Shown here: one piece after another, positions 46,003 through 58,299 of the stretch
Layout: each line of letters begins with the position of its first letter
Position numbering within the stretch: the first letter of the stretch is position 1
Assembly: GCA_000711775.1 (NCBI GenBank)
Contig: ARYC01000109.1
Span: 1-64,000, forward strand
Origin: Oxytricha trifallax
Taxonomy: Eukaryota > Ciliophora > Spirotrichea > Sporadotrichida > Oxytrichidae
Reading direction: 5' to 3'
Length of the DNA stretch: 64,000 bases
The notes under the pieces: model-generated
Told to the model about the DNA's origin: nothing
Seen by the model: the letters and a program-made list of their open reading frames with translations, nothing else
Databases searched by the model: none
Made by a program: the position numbers and the translations under genes

Positions 46003-46500
46003 ATGTCCATGCCTCCATATAAGCAATGTACGATGAGTTTTCTCAGGGATGTTTTGAAGGGTACCAAAATGTTAATAAAATCGAATGAAGTGATTTGGAT
46101 TAATGTTCCCTTTTTCCCTGAACTTAGTCTATATCGAGTATGGGATGAAGTAAAAGAGGACGAGGATCTTAAAAAGTTCCTAAATAAATATGATGATGCC
46201 AACGAACTACCTGATCGAAACTTTTTCTTTGGAATCTTAGGCACTCTTTGACACGACTATTTATAGAGGATGATCTAAGATTGATAAAAATAAGGGTTTG
46301 TGGAACACAATTAACAGGGGACCAAAATAAAATTTTAATCAGCAATGAGTTCTTGGAATAGCTGTAAAAAACCCAACTATCTCAAGCAAGAAATTATTAT
46401 TCGATTAAAATTAATAAAGAGCGTAAAGGTCGAGCTCTCTCTCTACTAAGGCAAGGATCATCATGCAGAAGGGTAACTAAAAAACGAAAATTGAACTAGA
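46003..46500 (+). pseudogene. 22-kDa-like protein relic (copy C)
   Basis: MSMPPYKQCTMSFLRDVLKG aligns with the part of copy B following its first intron. Later KYDDANELPDRNFFFGILGT matches the family core. A TGA at 46250-46252 interrupts; similarity resumes as HDYLQRMIQD and is lost after about 46450. The distance to the convergent transposase resembles TBEs. Confidence 0.7.
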
Positions 46501-46859
46501 TGACATTTTCTTATTCAGATTATGTAAACAGCACAAATTAAAAATTAGAGGAACAAAAAGAGGGAAAATAGATAAGGAACATAAATTTAACTCCTTAAAA
46601 GCAAAAGTTTTTTAATATATGATATTTTACTTAAATTAATTAAAAAATAATTTTAATTTAATCAATCCTCTTATAATAACGTAATTTAATTATTCATTTT
46701 ATTTATGTAACTCTTTTCTGTTTTATAGCAATCTTCTTACTTAATGTTTAAAATTGCGTTCCTTACAATTTAATAGTGTTCCTTATTGGAAAAGTTAAAA
46801 TTCTTTTCAATTACGTTCCTCTTATACGTTAATTTTACTCTTAAAAAAATTTCTTCAAT

Positions 46860-47560
46860 GCAGTTAAACTATGAAGATTATGGAGCATTAAAGATAAATT
46901 TCCACTCATTATCAATTATTTTTTGTTTGAAAATTCTATTGTGATGGGCACGCAAATTATCCATGAATATTATAAATTTTTAACCCCTAAATTATGGTTC
47001 TATTATTTCTAGCCCAAGCATCAAATCTTAAATTTTTATTGATTTTTCTTTTATAACAAATCCTAAGAGTCCTTATTGACCTGAAATAAATACCAACGAA
47101 GCCAAAGTTGAAATATTTATACCTTCTTTTTAAACATCTTGATTAGAGTATGGACCTGCCCAAGATCTCATTGAAATAGCATGTGGTTTAAAAATAGTCT
47201 CATCTAAATAATTAGAATTTCTTGTTGCTGATAAGCTTAAATCATCAAAGGGTATTGATGAATTTACTAAACTTTTATTTAAGTAATTTATGAATTTGAA
47301 AGTTTATATGTTGACTTCGCTTATTTATATTTTACACCATTGAAGAGATACAGCTTTCTTAAACTTGATGTAGAAATTTTTTTATCTGGAAATTAATGAT
47401 AAAAAATTTTTGCGCGATCAGCTATTGAATATTATTTTAAATCAGTTAAAGTAGTCTTATGTACCAAATAGTTTAAATGATCAAGTGTTAAATTTAGAGT
47501 TCTCTTTTTATTATTTTGACTTTGATCGGGTTTTTTGTTATAATTAATACACACTTTTCG
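46860..47560 (-). CDS. TBE/Tc1-mariner-like DDE transposase fragment (copy C)
   Basis: The minus-strand frame from about 47260 reads YLDETIFKPHAISMRSWAGP (first catalytic D in LDE), then GQKFIIFMDNLRAHHNRIF (second D) and IFNAPQSSQFNCIE (catalytic E). D, D and E all survive in one frame, unlike copies A and B. The C-terminal part after the E and the N-terminal DNA-binding region are not clear. Confidence 0.72.
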
Positions 47561-47564
47561 AATC

Positions 47565-48420
47565 AAATTTTAGCTAAGGCCAAATATTTCCCCAATTTAT
47601 TTATAAGCAAAGCAAGTAAACTAAGCATTTTAAGTATCTTAATTAATGTATCAGAGTTAAAGTATTAAGGCTATATATTTTTCACTAATACTATTATGTT
47701 AAGTCATTTCATTTTAATTAAATTTATTATAAATTTATAATTCTTAAATTCTTTAATAAATAATTCCAATGATTCAAAATTAGTCAGCGTCTATAAGAGA
47801 TTTGACAATAGATAACTTCAGTGTATATGCTACTTAAACTTTGGAACATTTTAATGCTAAATTTGGAAGTTTAGAAGGTTTTTCACTGCATAAATTTAAT
47901 ATTCAAACGCATGGTGCTAAATCAATTGACAAAACATTAAAAACAATTTTAAAACACATTAAGAGGAATTAAAATTCCAACTAATCACTTTAATCAGAAC
48001 TCCAAATGTTTGATTAATTTTTTTTTTCTTCTAATTATTAATAAAAATCACCGCTCTAGCAGAGAGAACTTTCTTAAATCTTTTGAACTTATTAAAGGTT
48101 AATCTTTCAGAATTTTAAGTTAATTAATCTATAAGCTTCAGCATTATAAAATCAATACACAATTCAAAAACATTAAAATGCATCCACTTATTGTATACTA
48201 TAAACTATAATGGATAAGTATCAGCAAAACGGCTAATGAATACGGAGAGAGCTGCATCTAAGAATCCAATTTTGTTGTTGGAAGTATCAGAGAAACAAAC
48301 TCAAAATTATGTAAGCCAACTAGCATTTAATCTTGATTCTCCTTAAGAGAATTCAAAGGTTTAAGAGAGATTTGTTAGATTATAAGTATTTTACTTGAGC
48401 TTCAAAAAGGTTTGTTGATA
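47565..48420. other. AT-rich region, no gene seen
   Basis: No supported frame. It may hold the missing right end of element C. Confidence 0.4.
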
Positions 48421-48424
48421 CAAC

Positions 48425-49745
48425 ACTTTTTTCGAACTACACCACATTCCAGTACCCTCATTCTAGTACTAGCCTCCATACCTCCTCTAAAATACCTAAA
48501 TTTATATGAAAAATTTTGTCCCCAGGGCTGAATCGACGTCCTTCATGACATATTAATTTTTTGACCGACCCTTTTTCATGTACAAAATTACATTTAATTT
48601 TTAATTTTTTTCTAATCCTGTATATTATGAATATGATATAATATCTATGTTTTGATAAGTTACTTTATGTCCTTCTACTTTTTATGATATATTCTTTAAT
48701 AGGAAAAATAATTTACAATCTAATTCCATTTGACTATCATTAATTTTTTTAAATAAATCTACTAAATGAAGATAATCAAATTTCTCTTATAATAAAAATT
48801 ATTCATTATTACTTTTATTAATCACTATTTAAATAAGAAGCCTGATTTTTATAATTACTTTTGAAATTCATTTTTCATATAATTATTTAATAAATTTTAT
48901 TAGTTTCAATTTATTTCAATGAAACACTTTTCTTAAATTTATAATAGCTAACACAATATCTTCTAATAATTTATGTTTTTAGTTTTAATATAAGTATTGC
49001 CAAAATAATGGTTATAAGAGAATACTGGTCTGATTAAGCAAATACTTTAAGGTTTAGGTACATAATTATTATGTAATATTGTTAAAGAAATAGTAGATTT
49101 TGTTGTATTTTGAATAATATTAAAAAATTACAAATAATTAAAGGACAAAGAGATTACTAAACAAAACTGATGTTTAAAATAAATAATATCAGAGTTATTT
49201 TAATCCATTTTTAAAGATAAATAATTATATTCATTTTAAAAATAAATGTTTAAATTTAATTTTTAAAAATAGAAATAAGTTCTAATGAAGCATACATTTT
49301 TTTTTATTAATTGAATAATTTTCTATAAAATGTAATATAAAATAAAGTTTATATAAAAATTAAAACTTGGAATAGTGTTTTCATTCAAAAGTTATTATGA
49401 TTATCAGGATGCTTATTTAAATATTGGATTATGAAAGTAATAACGAATAATTTCTATTATAAAAGAAACTTATTTATCTTCAATATCAAAACATAGAAAT
49501 TTTATCTAATTAATAAGTATCAGGATTATAAAAAAATTGAAATTTTTAGTTAATTTTTTATATAAAATAGGGTCGGTCATAAGGTCGAGATGTCATGAAG
49601 GATATCAATTCAGACTATGGGGACAAAATCTTTCAAATGAAATAGGGTATTTTAGGGGGTTCAAGGGTACTACCAAAAAGGGGGCAATTACCATGAAAGG
49701 AGATATGGGGGGAATTCGGTGTCTTTCGGAGCACTTAAGATGAGT
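48425..49745. mobile_element. 1.3-kb element with long imperfect terminal inverted repeats
   Basis: Outer about 170 bp at each end are inverted copies at roughly three-quarters identity. Shared blocks include TTTTGTCCCCA, TCCTTCATGACAT and TGACCGACCCT. The interior is strongly AT-rich with no ORF above background. Non-autonomous element or MITE. Confidence 0.75.
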
Positions 49746-49969
49746 TAATTCATCTTGGACATATTATGGGAACTATCGAAATTGATTGCAATTCTTTCAG
49801 GTTCTATCATTAGTTTACTAATATTAGTTAAGAAATATTAGGATTTCATTAAAATCAAGATAACTAAATCCAACAAAATCTTTTTTAAAAAAATATAGTT
49901 GATTTGTTCATATTCATTTAAAGCTCAGTAATTATAATTTTATATCAAGATTCATTGAGAATCTGCGAA

Positions 49970-50640
49970 GAGTAACTGAACCTTGAACATTTGGACCCAT
50001 CAAATCGTAAGCTTGGGGTTAAGGAAGGCTCACTTCATAAGAAATTTGTTAGTAAATTCCCATGAATAAAAAACAATCGTTTTTTCCTCTAATTAATTTG
50101 GAGTTGAAGGAGTGAAGGTATGTAAGACTCTTCAGTTCTTAAACCTTTCGACAAATAGAATTAGAGATAAAACAATTAGTTTTATTGTAAAGTCAATTTT
50201 GATTAAACAGCATGTCAAAATTGAGAATACTTAATCTCAAGAATAATTTCAAATCAGATTAGAGCTTCAAGTATTATACAAGTTGATATTATAAAAGTGT
50301 TACTTATATAAAATAGCATCAGTGATATGCTGCAAATTACCTATTTAAATTGATAAATAATGCAAAAATGTGGGCCACTCTAGAACATTTCCTAATTTCA
50401 TCTCAGATCCCTTCATTTAACTGGTAATAACATTTCACTATTAGAGTAGAAACATTCAAGAAATCTCGGACAGAGGGAAAAAATTGAATTTCCTGTTGGA
50501 TAGTTTTGAAAGAATTTAAAACAACAAAGATGAAGTTCTTTTCCTCTCAGAAGTTTATATTAAGAGTGCCAACATCGAAATGGCTATCTCAGAGTTAAAT
50601 TAAAACATAAAAAAATTAAAACCAAAAAATGAATAATTTT
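49970..50640 (+). CDS. LRR-like protein fragment
   Basis: A frame with KTLQFLNLSTNRIRDKTISF and, one base shifted, LNLKNNFKSDQSF resembles two ribonuclease-inhibitor-type leucine-rich repeats (LxxLxLSxNxIxD). Downstream polar sequence includes NNKDEVLFLSEVYIKSANIE. A candidate intron border (GTATGTAAG) precedes the first repeat. No start or stop fixed; frame breaks suggest a relic or missing IES boundaries. Confidence 0.4.
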
Positions 50641-50644
50641 AAAG

Positions 50645-52050
50645 TTAAAGAGGAAATAATAATTAAAGTGTGAATTAAGATTGACCAAATAAAAGGGCAA
50701 TTAAAAAGAAATATTCTGTAGTTGTATAATGATATAATAAATTAAGCCTAAACGCTCGTTTAATTAATATGATAAACTTAATAATAGATGAAAATATTTT
50801 TATTTTTATTGCACTTTTACTATTTATTTTAATTTAAAAGCTTAGACTCTACATTAAATTGAAATAATTAAGTTATTATAACATTTTTGGGATTACAATG
50901 TAATATTATAAAATATCAAGATTGGCTAAGCCAAGAAACTATCAAGACTAAGGCAGGGTAGAAGAACAGCTACATGTTCATTAATTTTGATCATCTAAAT
51001 TGCAATTCCACAAGCTCTCAGAAACGACAGACAGCTCATTCTATGATTTTGGAGACAATCCAGAGCTAAATTTATATTAAAGTAAGGTTTACTAAAGAAT
51101 GATATTTGTTTAGTATACTATATAATTTCATTTAAAATCATTTTAATATGTTGGTTTATATATATCATAAATAAATAATTGAATTATTGTTTATTATATT
51201 AAAGATTAAGGAAGTTATGTATTATCATATTGGATGAATAGAAAATTAAAAAATTTAAAATTATTTAATTCATTCTCATTTACTTTTTTTATTAATAAAT
51301 AATAATTTTGAAAAATAAGGCCTCAATTCATAATACTTGATTCTTATTTGACAAAGTCCAGCCATATTTTAGCGAAATTGGTAATCCAAGAACACAGCTA
51401 TTTCTCATTGGCGCTCATGTTAATGTCCTATTCTTTAATAATATTTGCAATCTAATAGATGTTTTAGCAGGTTAAAATGCAGCCACTCCAAAAGTATGCC
51501 ATAAATAAAGCATATACTTAATCAATAAAGTCATAATTATTTCTTACTAATTCACGTTTTATATCAACATTCATTCGTTTTTATTCAAATCAGTCACGAT
51601 TTATAAAATTATAAACTTACCTAATTTTCCAGAGGCTAAAGATATAACTTGTCAACGCTCTCCTATCATATCTCAATCTTCTATAGCATATAATAAATAG
51701 ATTTACTCTCTTCTTTGTATATTTGATATATTATTATGAGTGTTTATATAATTTAAATTCTGTAACATCTCTTTTTACTATATCTTCTGAATCTCTAAAA
51801 GTTATTTAAAAATTAAGCTCCTACATTTTTTTCTCAATGTTTAAAGACATCACTTGTATTTAAATTCCCACCGATCCTTTGATTTTAATACTTCTTTTGT
51901 GACTAAATAATTATAAATATTATTTAAAAAATGGTGTAAAATGTTTTGGTCTTTATATTCTTTATAATATAACAACGTTAGTGAAGTTCAATAGATTTAT
52001 TTTAATTTCATTCATACATCTTATTAAAAATTTTAATTGCAAACAGGAAA
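50645..52050. other. AT-rich region with one weak coding candidate
   Basis: At 51345-51500 (plus) a frame reads PYFSEIGNPRTQLFLIGAHV, which looks protein-like but has no match I recognise. The rest shows nothing. Confidence 0.3.
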
Positions 52051-52053
52051 AAT

Positions 52054-53240
52054 GGGTATTGACGTCAGGAGGTAACAGAGGACGTATGGAGGTCACAGGT
52101 GACGTCATGAAGTCACAGATGACGTCCCTAGTCACAGATGACGTCAGGAGGTCTCATTATAATAAATATGGAAATTTATATGAAATAAATGTGCGAAGCA
52201 CTATAAAAGATTATTCTATAATCTTTTCCGGCAATTCCCTTGAGGTGCGGGGCAGCAATGTGTGGAACCTCTTATTCGCAACTAATTTGATACAAATAAT
52301 AGCAGGGGTCGAGGGGTTGGCAACCCTTTCGAGTTTAGAATGCAAATCCTCTGAAAAAGTTTTATATTAATAAATACGAAATGAAATGTAATCTTTAAAA
52401 CTTAATCGTTAATAATTAAATATCAATTATTATTATTTCGCATATATGAATATGAATTGAATATTTATTCATGAAAAGCTTGATTATTTCTTATTTTTTT
52501 AAGATTTTTTTGAAGCAATGTTTCATATAAAAATCATCAATTATGTCTGAGTAGCTGGGCAGAATGTTGTGCACATGCTTGACTCAATATTTAAGTAAGG
52601 CAAAAACTCCTTCAATTTGATTCGATTGTGTCATTCCTTGTACCATATTTGCATTAATATTGTGAACTTCTCTGACATGATTCATGAAAAATTTCCCAAT
52701 TTATCCAAAAATACGATAACAAGCATTAGGAATGTATAGTACAGTTTTATGCGACATATTAGCTAACTAGTCTTTCTATAGTTTTTCTTATTCTGTTTTA
52801 AACTGTAAAAATCTTGCAACTTTACGTACCTTCTTCGATTAACCCAACTACCCATACCTGTATAATAAATATTTTTTCTTAAAGTTAAGAATAATTTAAA
52901 GATGAGTGGGTTTACAAGGTTTAGTCCATCTAAATAAAAAAATATTTTTTATTATAAAAATCTTTTCTGAGCTTTGTCTCCAAATCTCCAAAGGGTCTAC
53001 CACTCTATTGAACTCTGCTGTTATTTGTTTCGCATTGGTAGCGAACTAGGGTTTCCACCCCGTGACCCTGGTTAACTAGGGGTTGCACCCCTAGGACTCT
53101 GTTTGAAAAGATTCTAGAAGAATCTTTTATAGTGCTTCGCACTTTTAGTATATATAATTTTCCATATTTATCATATTGTGACCTCCTGACGTCATCTGTG
53201 ACATCCAAACGTCATCTGTGACCTCCTTACGTCAATACCC
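52054..53240. mobile_element. TIR element with TGACGTCA-array termini, E1
   Basis: Begins GGGTATTGACGTCAGGAGGT and ends with the inverse ACCTCCTTACGTCAATACCC. Each terminal repeat extends over about 200 bp: a cluster of GACGTC/TGACGTCA palindromes spaced by 12-20 bp, then a shared block including GTGCGAAGCACTATAAAAGA. The interior shows no supported gene. Sister of E2, which lies 330 bp away. Confidence 0.85.
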
Positions 53241-53569
53241 GGAAAAAATATCTATTCATTTGTATCGCGCACATGTAAAATTAATTTGAAGCATGCAAAA
53301 TAGCATCTTGTAATTTATTTTCGACTTACTTACAAATGTTCGTTAATTAACATAGAAATGATTCTTACCAAATACCAAGCAATTCTCAATAGGCATACAA
53401 TAATTTAATAAATAAAATAACGAATGGAATGAGCATGATTAGAACTGACCTTTGAAAGAATTAACCTACTTAAAATGTCAAGCAGGTTCAGGGTCTGCAC
53501 ATGGAGGGTTCTCTTGAGACTCCACTCAAATACAAAAAATTAATAATTATAGTTATTGATAAAAAACTT
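53241..53569. other. Spacer between the twin elements
   Basis: AT-rich. A short minus-strand frame is visible but there is no convincing gene. Confidence 0.4.
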
Positions 53570-55103
53570 GGGTATTGACGTCACCAAGACACAGATGACG
53601 TCATCCAGTCACAAGTGACGTCAGGAAGAAACACTGACGTCCTGAAGTAACATATGTTTTCATTATGTATACCACAATACTTTATAGTAATAAAGTTTCT
53701 TTATTTTTCTGCCCATTTAAAAAATACATGTATATTTATCATAATGAGAAAAGCTCTATTGCTTTAAACATCATTAACAAGTATTAAATTATAAATTATC
53801 TTATGAATAATAATTTAAAAGTTAACACAATTCTAATAAGATCTATTAGTTCACATTTTAAGTTCTTAAAAAAATGTTATTCTTATGAAGAATTATACAA
53901 TTTCAAATCATACACACAATTATGAGGAAGTGCAAAAAATTAATGGTTATAATTTTTTTAAAAATTCATTTTCTTTAAGAATGTTTTTATTATTGGTAAA
54001 AATATTTAAGTACCTTTAAGAATAACTTTATTACCTTTGCATAAAATATGCTAATCTTAATATATAATAATAATGAGATATTTTATTTGTTTCATCAATA
54101 AATTTACAAACGTTATTTTTGATAATGTTAATAATTAAAGGTTATGTTTAAAGAATCAAAGATTAGCAACCTTATATAGAAAATAGAAATATATAAATTG
54201 AATATAAAAATTGAATTTTATATTTTTTTACTGTTTCTTAAATATTTTGATGAACGTAAGCCTTAATTAATCATATTAATTATGATTTATAAAAAGTTGA
54301 TTAATTATGAAATGGTTATATGGTTAATTATTTATAAAAAATAATGATGAATAAATATTAAAATTTCTTAAATATTCTTTACAAATTATAGTAATCAATG
54401 CATTAAAGCTAATATGTGAATAATAATTTTATATTAGATTTTTCAAATGAATTATGAAAAATATTTAAATTCAATATAAGTAATAAAAATACTAAGTCTA
54501 TCATAAAGATAGAAGACACAAAAGCTGTAAATTAAAATTTATAAGTTTAAGAATGTAATATTATCACACAATATAAACTGTGTAAGAATTATGATATTTG
54601 TGTGAAAATTTTTTTAAATAAAATAATATACCTTAAAGAATGCATTTAAAAAACAGAGTAATTATCTACCATGAATACTAAAAAAATTATTTATTATGAT
54701 TATATGTAATAAGAATGAGAAAATAAGATGCATTATTATAAAATGAAGTTAGAATTAATAAGTTACTGTAAAAATCTACCAAAGAGTGATCTGTATCCTC
54801 AAAATAGTCCTTAAAATTTTCGATAAGCTTTGATAAAAAGATATGAAAAATTAATACTTTTGGATAATATCTATATTTCATATCTATAGCAGTCATATAA
54901 GTAAAAATTTAAAAGTCCATCAGAAATTTATTGATAGTATTCTTATATGACTTCCAGACGTCACCGGTGACCTCAAGACGCTATGTGTGACTGGAAGACG
55001 TCATCTGTGACAGTGAAACGTCACCTGTTTCTTCCTGACATCATCTTTTTCTTCCTGACGTCACCTGCGACTCGTCATCTATGACCTCCTGAAATCAATA
55101 ACC
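53570..55103. mobile_element. TIR element with TGACGTCA-array termini, E2
   Basis: Starts GGGTATTGACGTCACCAAGA and ends near 55103 with the inverse. The left terminus has four, and the right terminus at least six, copies or near-copies of ACGTCA spaced about 15 bp apart. The interior (about 1.2 kb) is AT-rich without an ORF. Its right edge touches the coding frame of the minus-strand gene at 55105. Confidence 0.85.
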
Positions 55104-55104
55104 A

Positions 55105-56130
55105 AAACCTTGGCCAAATTATTTTAAATTTTTATAGTACTAGGGTGGCCTGGTCCTAATCTCCCCACATCATCTTGTTCATGATTTTCAATCCCTAAAC
55201 AAGTCATCCTTTTGTTTATTCTTACAGCCAACCCCCACTTTACCATCCACCGTTAGCCCTAATGGTCGCTCATCAAGGCCACTTAGTGGCTCTATCGTTT
55301 TTTCTTGTTAGTCAAGCGGTGATAGAGAGATAGTGAAACGTAAGTGACCACCCTTCATTTAGTCCTCCAAGAATGACATGACGTCATACTTTCGAGCTTA
55401 ACCCTCTAAGATTCTCCACTTACTTTTCTCTCCCTCTCTCTCTTTACTACGAGCTCAAGATAGCCGAGGTATAGGAATCCATCCCTTTGACAGACCTATT
55501 TCAAGGCTGATATAGTTATTAACCAATACTGCGTTCATCACACCTAAAGCATGCTTTTAAGTAATAAATTCCTGACTGTCATACGATTTAATGGATGCAT
55601 ATCGTTGCCAAGCTTGGACCCACCAAGTCTTGCCACTTTTGATTGCATCAAACAGCATTGCCTGGAACTAGGTGTAGGTTGATTCATAGAAGCAACTCCT
55701 CTCCCCATCATCTGGAACAAATGCAACAGATGGTCCGTACAAATGGAATTCTGGTCCATGAAAGACTGTCTATCTTCTAAATTAGAGCGCTGATTTTTCA
55801 AGATTGCATCTTAATTTGCCTTTTCTACATTGTTGTAGTCCTTCTTCCTTTGTTTGCTGGCTTTTGGATGTATATTCCCGTCGCACACATTTTTTAAAAA
55901 ATTATATTTATAAATGAAATATCTTTTTATATCTCTGTCAAAATTTCCCTAATATTATATTTAAAGGGTAAGTGTCCTATTTTAGTATTTTTGAATAAAA
56001 TCTGCTATATCTTTTAGAGTTATAAAAATGCTAAAGAAACATCCATAGTGAGCCTGGGATGCAACTTCCTCTTCATCATCATCAGTCCCCTTCTATTCTG
56101 GAACTCCTGCAAAGGAGGAACGACGGGAAA
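55105..56130 (-). CDS. Unknown protein, 3' side cut by element E2
   Basis: Minus-strand blocks in order: VPEQKGTDDDEEEVASQAHY (56100-56035), then after a gap TSKSQQTKEEGLQQCRKGK, FHGPEFHLYGPSVAFVPDDG, YTQFQAMLFDAIKSGKTWWV and VNNYISLEIGLSKGWIPIPR (55885-55460), then EPLSGLDERPLGLTVDGKVG (55290-55230). A 31-nt intron (55195-55225) joins VGVGW to IENHEQDDVGRLGPGHP. The reading then runs straight to the edge of E2 at 55103. The W-rich, well-ordered sequence looks like a real conserved protein, but I do not recognise it. No start found. Confidence 0.55.
55195..55225 (-). other. 31-nt intron
   Basis: Reads GTAAGAATAAAC...ACTTGTTTAG on the minus strand. Retention leads to an in-frame TGA; removal keeps the frame open for another 25 codons. 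Confidence 0.65.
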
Positions 56131-56639
56131 AATGACATATAGTATATTCTTAGTAAATATAATTAGTTAAATCTCATTTTATTAAAGATTTTTTATGCCA
56201 CGATTTATATAAAGATAATTTTTATCTATAAGAAAATAAAATTGGAAGACTGAAAGTAAATTATTATTATTATAAAATTTATAATATAAAGTAACAATAT
56301 ACTTGGGTAGAATTCCTTTTTATTTTCTTAACTTTTATTTATGATTTAAAAAAATATCAATAAATTTTGAAGAATAAATTAATTCAATGATTATTATATA
56401 TTATTCTTTAATTTAAGAAATCTTAGCTTTATTCGATAAAAATAAATTAAATAGTAAAATTATAAATTAAAATTTTTAGGCATCTTTTACAAGTCTGGAA
56501 ATCGTATTAAGAGAGTAATTGATTTTACTCAACCAATTTAAAACATCTTTAAAATTATATTTATGATTAAATGCAGAGGGCTAAATCGAATAATATTAAG
56601 TTCAAATGAGTTTAACTTGAATATTTTTATATAGAAGTC

Positions 56640-57770
56640 TTGGTTCACGAGAAATTGTAATAAAGAAGTATAAAGCTAGAAATTTTAGGTAAAACCAAAT
56701 GCAATTCTTGCAGGTATCAGCGAGGATGCTGGTATAGAGAGCTATGTTATTCATCATTGATACAATATATTAATTCTTAGATCAACTAAGAGAGAAGTAC
56801 CTTGAATAAGAAATTATACTCTTAGTTGATAAACTTTCAGTACATAAGGCAAAAAGAAACAAAAATGAATTATGGGCTAACGTGATAAACACTCATCCTC
56901 CTATGGAGTACTTTTAAAAGTGTATTCTGATAGAACTTGACCTCCTGAACAAACCTTTCTAAATAACTGCTTATGGCCAGCTATTAGTTTTTGAGATAAC
57001 CCAATGTATATGTTAAAAATTCATATATAAAATCATAAAATTTGGCATTGGAAATTCATCAATTATTTTTTTCTTAAAACATATTAATTGTCATATCTGA
57101 TAAAATTTTGGATGCTGAGAAATTTTTAAAGCGTAAATATATTCAGAAAATTTTCTAAAAAATTGATAATAACTTATATTTTGCAATATTTTGTTTTTAT
57201 ATTATAAATTGGTTTAAAATTTATTATGAATATAAATGGTGATTTTATTGGCTCTTAAGAACTGTCATTAGATATTGATTTTTAAAATTGCTTCGCATAA
57301 AAATTTTATCATACTATGCTAATTAACATGTTTTTAAGAAATAAAGGTGATAAATTTTCAATGCCAAATTTTTAATTTTATATATGAAGTTTTGACTTAT
57401 AGATTGGGTTATCTCAAAACTAAAGCCTGCCAGAATTAGTTATTTTGGAAAGTTTATTCAGGAGGTCAAGTTTTATATCAGAATACATTTTCAAACGTAC
57501 AGTGATAAGTGCTTGTCACGCTAGCCTGGTTTATGAAAAGCTTCGAATAGCACCTTTGTTCAACGTACCTTAAAGCCCATAGTTTAATGATATTGAATTC
57601 TACAGGGGTATATTTAAAAGAGATTATAAGAAACTATTTCTTTCACACTTAATGCATGACTTACCTATCGATACAGTCGACTTTATTAAAAGTTCAGCGA
57701 AGAGAGTAGATGACCAGCTCATTTAAAAATGTGCAAAAGAATGGAGAGTGAATGAATAAAAATAATTATA
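56640..57770 (+). pseudogene. TBE transposase, split by a nested element (copy D)
   Basis: KPNAILAGISEDAGIESYVI (56690) aligns with THAILGGICEDSGLQTYVI of copy A. ILLVDKLSVHKAK (56815) keeps the second catalytic D but the following Asn is Lys. After the nested element: LRIAPLFNVPQSPQFNDIEF with the catalytic E, then HLMHDLPIDTVDFIKSSAKR, and TGA near 57758. Several frame changes plus the insertion make it inactive. Confidence 0.82.
56875..57526. mobile_element. Nested 650-bp TIR element inside TBE D transposase
   Basis: Left GGCTAACGTGATAAACACTC and right inverse GAGCGTGACA-type end (57500-57526). The terminal repeats run about 190 bp at each side and include TTGACCTCCTGAA and TTTTGAGATAACCCAAT with their inverses. 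No ORF. It lies exactly between the parts of the transposase coding for the second D and the E. Confidence 0.8.
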
Positions 57771-57819
57771 AAAATTAAGATAATGTATATTTTAGTCAAA
57801 TTTAAATTATTTAGTAGAG

Positions 57820-58290
57820 GTGCGTTATCCTTCTTTTCTTATTCTTAAAACTTTCCTACTCCTAGCTTTCTTCTCTTGGTACCATCTTCAGCATTATTAT
57901 CATTTGCTCTGGAAGCTGAATATTTAAATAAAGTCTCTTGCTGATTTCATACTTTGTTAATGACTTTCGCTCTCTTTGAAGTTTGATCTATTCCTTCATT
58001 AATAAAAGCTAGCATCAGTTAAGCTTCAAATCTTATATGAAATATAAGAGTGATTTTGGAACTCTGAAAGCCAGATTTAACATATAATGATGTCTTGTTT
58101 GCTCTTGTCTTCTGAAGAGATGCTGTTCCTCTTTTTATGAGATTCTTTACCTTTGATTTTTGCAGTATACCAAAGAAATAGTTACTTTCCTGCAATTTAT
58201 TTGACAACTGATTCTTAATAGGCAGGTACTGTGAAACATCTGGGTCATTCAAAGCATCATCAAATAAATTAGTCACTGAGATTTTTTGGA
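57820..58290 (-). pseudogene. TBE 22-kDa protein relic (copy D)
   Basis: NLFDDALNDPDVSQYLPIKN and LSNKLQESNYFFGIL (58270-58150) match the family core. KLQRERKSLTKYEISKRLY (57990-57920) matches KERSKLNRERKSQ...SKRLY of copy A, then DGTKRRKLG near 57880. The blocks fall in different frames, so it is decayed or holds intron remnants. Confidence 0.75.
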
Positions 58291-58299
58291 TAGTTTGGA

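Larger units (their letters stand above)
43995..47560. mobile_element. Diverged TBE-like element (copy C): kinase, 22-kDa and transposase in TBE order
   Basis: Same gene order and orientations as TBE copy B: kinase/finger gene on minus, 22-kDa-like on plus, DDE transposase on minus, over about 3.6 kb. All three are clearly related in motif but far more diverged than A is from B, so it is a different subfamily or an old copy. No C4A4-type termini were found at its edges. Boundaries are those of the recognisable genes. Confidence 0.75.
56560..58290. mobile_element. TBE relic (copy D), inverted and carrying a nested element
   Basis: Transposase on the plus strand followed by the 22-kDa gene on the minus strand, tail to tail: the TBE arrangement turned around relative to copies A-C. 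The transposase is split by a 650-bp TIR element (56875-57526). No ZK57 gene or C4A4 terminus is visible, so it is truncated at both ends. Confidence 0.8.

Noticed and set aside
51981-52370. 129-aa ORF spanning the left end of E1
   Set aside because: It overlaps the terminal repeat and its TGACGTCA array; the homologous frame is not kept in the other ends.
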